41,668 nt of DNA from Mycobacteriaceae bacterium (GTDB taxonomy: Bacteria > Actinomycetota > Actinomycetes > Mycobacteriales > Mycobacteriaceae). Positions 37,376 to 41,668 of the stretch are shown piece after piece; the first letter of the stretch is position 1, and every line of letters starts with the position of its first letter. The notes below the pieces were generated by a model. It made no database searches and was not told the origin of the DNA. It saw nothing but the letters and a program-made list of their open reading frames with translations. The stretch spans positions 1 to 41,668 of the forward strand of contig JADGOX010000034.1 of NCBI GenBank assembly GCA_017882745.1. The letters run 5' to 3'. The position numbers and the translations under genes are program-made.

Positions 37376-38569
37376 CTACTTGGTGATCTTGGTGACGCGG
37401 CCGGCGCCAACGGTACGTCCACCCTCACGGATGGCGAACCGTAGACCCTCGTCCATGGCGATCGGCTGAATGAGCGCAACGCTCATCTCGGTGTTGTCGC
37501 CGGGCATGACCATCTCGGTGCCCTCGGGCAGCGTGACGACACCGGTGACGTCCGTCGTACGGAAGTAGAACTGAGGGCGGTAGTTGTTGAAGAACGGCGT
37601 GTGCCGTCCACCCTCGTCCTTCGACAGGATGTAGACGTTGCCCTCGAAGTCCGTGTGCGGAGTGGTCGTACCGGGCTTGACGACGACCATCCCGCGCTCG
37701 ACATCCTCGCGCTTGATGCCGCGGACGAGGAGACCGACGTTGTCGCCGGCCTGGCCGGTGTCGAGGAGCTTGCGGAACATCTCGATGCCGGTGACGGTCG
37801 TCTTGGTGGACTTCTCGCGAATACCCACGAGCTCCACCTCCTCGTTGACCTTGAGCTCGCCACGTTCGATACGGCCGGTGACGACGGTGCCTCGACCGGT
37901 GATGGTGAACACGTCCTCCACCGGCATCAGGAAGGGGCGCTCGGTGTCACGGACGGGTTCCGGAACACTCTCGTCGACAGCGTCCATGAGTTCGGAGATC
38001 TTCTCCGACCACGCCGGGTCGCCCTCGAGCGCCTTGAGCGCGGAGACCCGGATGATCGGCACGTTGTCGCCGTCGAACTCCTGGGCACTGAGCAGCTCGC
38101 GGACCTCCATCTCGACGAGCTCGAGGATCTCCTCGTCGTCGACCATGTCGGCCTTGTTCAGCGCCACCAGGATGTAGGGGACGCCGACCTGACGGGCGAG
38201 CAGAACGTGCTCTCGCGTCTGCGGCATAGGTCCGTCGGTCGCCGCAACCACCAGGATCGCACCGTCCATCTGGGCTGCGCCGGTGATCATGTTCTTGATG
38301 TAGTCAGCGTGGCCGGGAGCATCGACGTGCGCGTAGTGGCGCTTCTCGGTCTGGTACTCAACGTGGGAGATGTTGATCGTGATTCCACGCTGACGCTCTT
38401 CGGGAGCCTTGTCGATCTGATCGAAGGCCGAAGCCTCGTTCAGGTCTGGAAACTTGTCGTGCAACACCTTTGTGATGGCAGCCGTCAGCGTGGTCTTGCC
38501 GTGGTCGACGTGACCGATGGTGCCGATGTTGACGTGCGGCTTCGTCCGCTCGAACTTCGCCTTCGCCAC
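37376..38569 (-). CDS. tuf: Elongation factor Tu
   Basis: 397-aa GTPase delivering aminoacyl-tRNA to the ribosome. G1 GHVDHGKT is at residues 19-26, G3 DAPGHADY and G4 NKADMVD follow, then domains II and III ([18 protein letters not shown], and an end in AGRVTKITK). GTG 38569 has GGAGG 7 nt upstream; the frame continues to 38599 without EF-Tu sequence. It lies 168 bp after fusA, a gap with direct repeats of CAGGTCTG but no clear promoter. Confidence 0.98.
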   Translation of the reverse strand: MAKAKFERTKPHVNIGTIGHVDHGKTTLTAAITKVLHDKFPDLNEASAFDQIDKAPEERQRGITINISHVEYQTEKRHYAHVDAPGHADYIKNMITGAAQMDGAILVVAATDGPMPQTREHVLLARQVGVPYILVALNKADMVDDEEILELVEMEVRELLSAQEFDGDNVPIIRVSALKALEGDPAWSEKISELMDAVDESVPEPVRDTERPFLMPVEDVFTITGRGTVVTGRIERGELKVNEEVELVGIREKSTKTTVTGIEMFRKLLDTGQAGDNVGLLVRGIKREDVERGMVVVKPGTTTPHTDFEGNVYILSKDEGGRHTPFFNNYRPQFYFRTTDVTGVVTLPEGTEMVMPGDNTEMSVALIQPIAMDEGLRFAIREGGRTVGAGRVTKITK

Positions 38570-38737
38570 TGAATGTCCTCCTGGACTTGGTCGCTGCATC
38601 GCGTGGTGCAGCAGGTCTGGTTGTCAGGTCTGTTTAGTGCTGGTTGTTCACGTGCACGGACGTACGACCGCTCTCGCGGTGCAAGCCGCTCGCAGCGTGT
38701 CGGAAAACTGCGTGCAGACTAGCGTCCTTCCCTCTGG

Positions 38738-40840
<2,103 letters not shown>

Positions 40841-40977
40841 GAGCGTCTTCCTCGCTTACGTTCATTGGTCGGGCCGTTCCTGAAACGATCAGGCGAACCC
40901 TGCTGTGTAGGAGAACCTGGTTGGTAGATCGTGTCGAGCACAGTGCAGCAAGCGCAACTCTCAGAAAGAAGCTGCGA

Positions 40978-41448
40978 TCACCAGCGGTAGTGCGCGAAGG
41001 CCTTGTTCGACTCCGCCATCTTGTGCGTATCCTCGCGACGCTTCACGCTGGCACCGAGGCCATTGCTTGCATCCATGAGCTCATTGGCGAGACGGTCCAC
41101 CATCGTCTTCTCACGACGTGCGCGGGAGAACGTGACCAGCCAGCGCAGCGCCAAGGTGCTGGAACGCCCGGGCTTAACCTCGATCGGCACCTGGTAGGTG
41201 GCACCACCAACGCGGCGGCTCTTCACCTCGAGGGCGGGCTTGACGTTGTCGAGCGCCTTCTTCAGCGTGAGAACAGGGTCGGTGCCGGTCTTCTCGCGGC
41301 AACCCTCGAGAGCGCCGTAGACGATGGACTCCGCGATCGACTTCTTGCCGTCCAACAAGATCTTGTTGACCAGCTGGGTGACCAACGGTGATCCGTAGAC
41401 CGGGTCGTTGACCAGCGGACGCTTGGCTGCTGGGCCCTTGCGAGGCAT
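40978..41448 (-). CDS. rpsG: 30S ribosomal protein S7 (uS7)
   Basis: 156 aa: [60 protein letters not shown] and the C-terminal [16 protein letters not shown]. Primary binder of the 16S 3' domain and repressor of the str operon in E. coli. ATG 41448 overlaps the rpsL TAA by one base. Confidence 0.98.
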   Translation of the reverse strand: MPRKGPAAKRPLVNDPVYGSPLVTQLVNKILLDGKKSIAESIVYGALEGCREKTGTDPVLTLKKALDNVKPALEVKSRRVGGATYQVPIEVKPGRSSTLALRWLVTFSRARREKTMVDRLANELMDASNGLGASVKRREDTHKMAESNKAFAHYRW

Positions 41449-41668
41449 TAGCTCTTCTCCTTCTTGGCGCCGTACTTGCTGCGGCCCTGCTTTCGACCCT
41501 TCACGCCCTGCGTGTCGAGCGAACCGCGGATGATCTTGTAGCGCACGCCGGGGAGGTCCTTCACGCGACCACCGCGCACGAGCACCATGGAGTGCTCCTG
41601 CAGGTTGTGTCCCTCACCGGGGATGTAGGCGGTGACCTCGACCTGGCTGGTCAGCCGGACACGGGCCA
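41448..41668 (-). CDS. rpsL: 30S ribosomal protein S12 (uS12), C-terminal part
   Basis: The right window edge cuts this gene. The visible 72 residues ([40 protein letters not shown], and an end in [11 protein letters not shown]) are the C-terminal half of S12, including [11 protein letters not shown], where streptomycin-resistance mutations (Lys88 region) map. The visible residues look wild type. The TAA overlaps the rpsG ATG. Confidence 0.97.
   Translation of the reverse strand, partial: ARVRLTSQVEVTAYIPGEGHNLQEHSMVLVRGGRVKDLPGVRYKIIRGSLDTQGVKGRKQGRSKYGAKKEKS

Noticed and set aside
37601-38572. Long plus-strand open frame antisense to tuf
   Set aside because: A shadow of the strong codon bias of tuf; no ribosome site and no recognisable protein features.

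Overview
The window comes from a high-GC actinomycete, most likely a member of the Pseudonocardiales or a nearby mycolic-acid relative. The evidence is GTG/TTG starts with GGAGG-type ribosome binding sites, pervasive 1-4 nt gene overlaps, GC-rich third positions, a short LID-less adenylate kinase and a type VII (ESX) secretion locus. It holds two things: the long ribosomal-protein/translation supercluster (right 22 kb, all on the minus strand, read right to left) and an ESX-4-like secretion locus (about 5.4-19.3 kb).

Reading in the direction of transcription (right to left): rpsL (3' end only)-rpsG-fusA-tuf, a strong terminator, the S10/spc block rpsJ-rplC-rplD-rplW-rplB-rpsS-rplV-rpsC-rplP-rpmC-rpsQ-rplN-rplX-rplE-rpsN-rpsH-rplF-rplR-rpsE-rpmD-rplO, a terminator-like hairpin, secY-adk-map, an infA promoter, then infA-rpmJ-rpsM-rpsK-rpsD-rpoA-rplQ-truA. 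The ESX locus follows, then rplM-rpsI and glmM, and finally a three-gene group of ESX-associated or substrate-like proteins that runs off the left edge.

The ESX locus is arranged as eccE-orf276 (+), eccB (-), eccD-mycP (+), eccC-hsp70-like-esx-esx (-). The order truA...eccB-mycP-eccD-eccC-(Rv3446c-like)-esxU/esxT-rplM-rpsI-glmM is the arrangement around ESX-4 in Mycobacterium tuberculosis, so the locus is called ESX-4-like. Unlike the M. tuberculosis copy it includes EccE, so all four conserved membrane components (EccB, C, D, E), the mycosin protease and two WXG100 proteins are present. An unrecognised 276-aa protein is translationally coupled to eccE. Downstream of glmM lie an EspC-like 101-aa protein ending in a YxxxD export motif, a 685-aa protein with a WxG helical-hairpin region and a long Pro/Ala/Ser tail, and a partial coiled, Ala/Glu-rich protein.

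The most striking anomaly is that eccC is broken into two overlapping frames by a one-base deficit in a homopolymeric C tract (11247-11253). This may be a sequencing error, a real mutation or recoding. Other points of interest are a membrane-anchored Hsp70-like ATPase domain fused to an extracytoplasmic domain, palindromes in both divergent ESX control regions, a nine-codon leader ORF overlapping the eccC start, and several long perfect hairpins between ribosomal genes. No tRNA, rRNA, CRISPR array, insertion sequence or prophage gene was seen.
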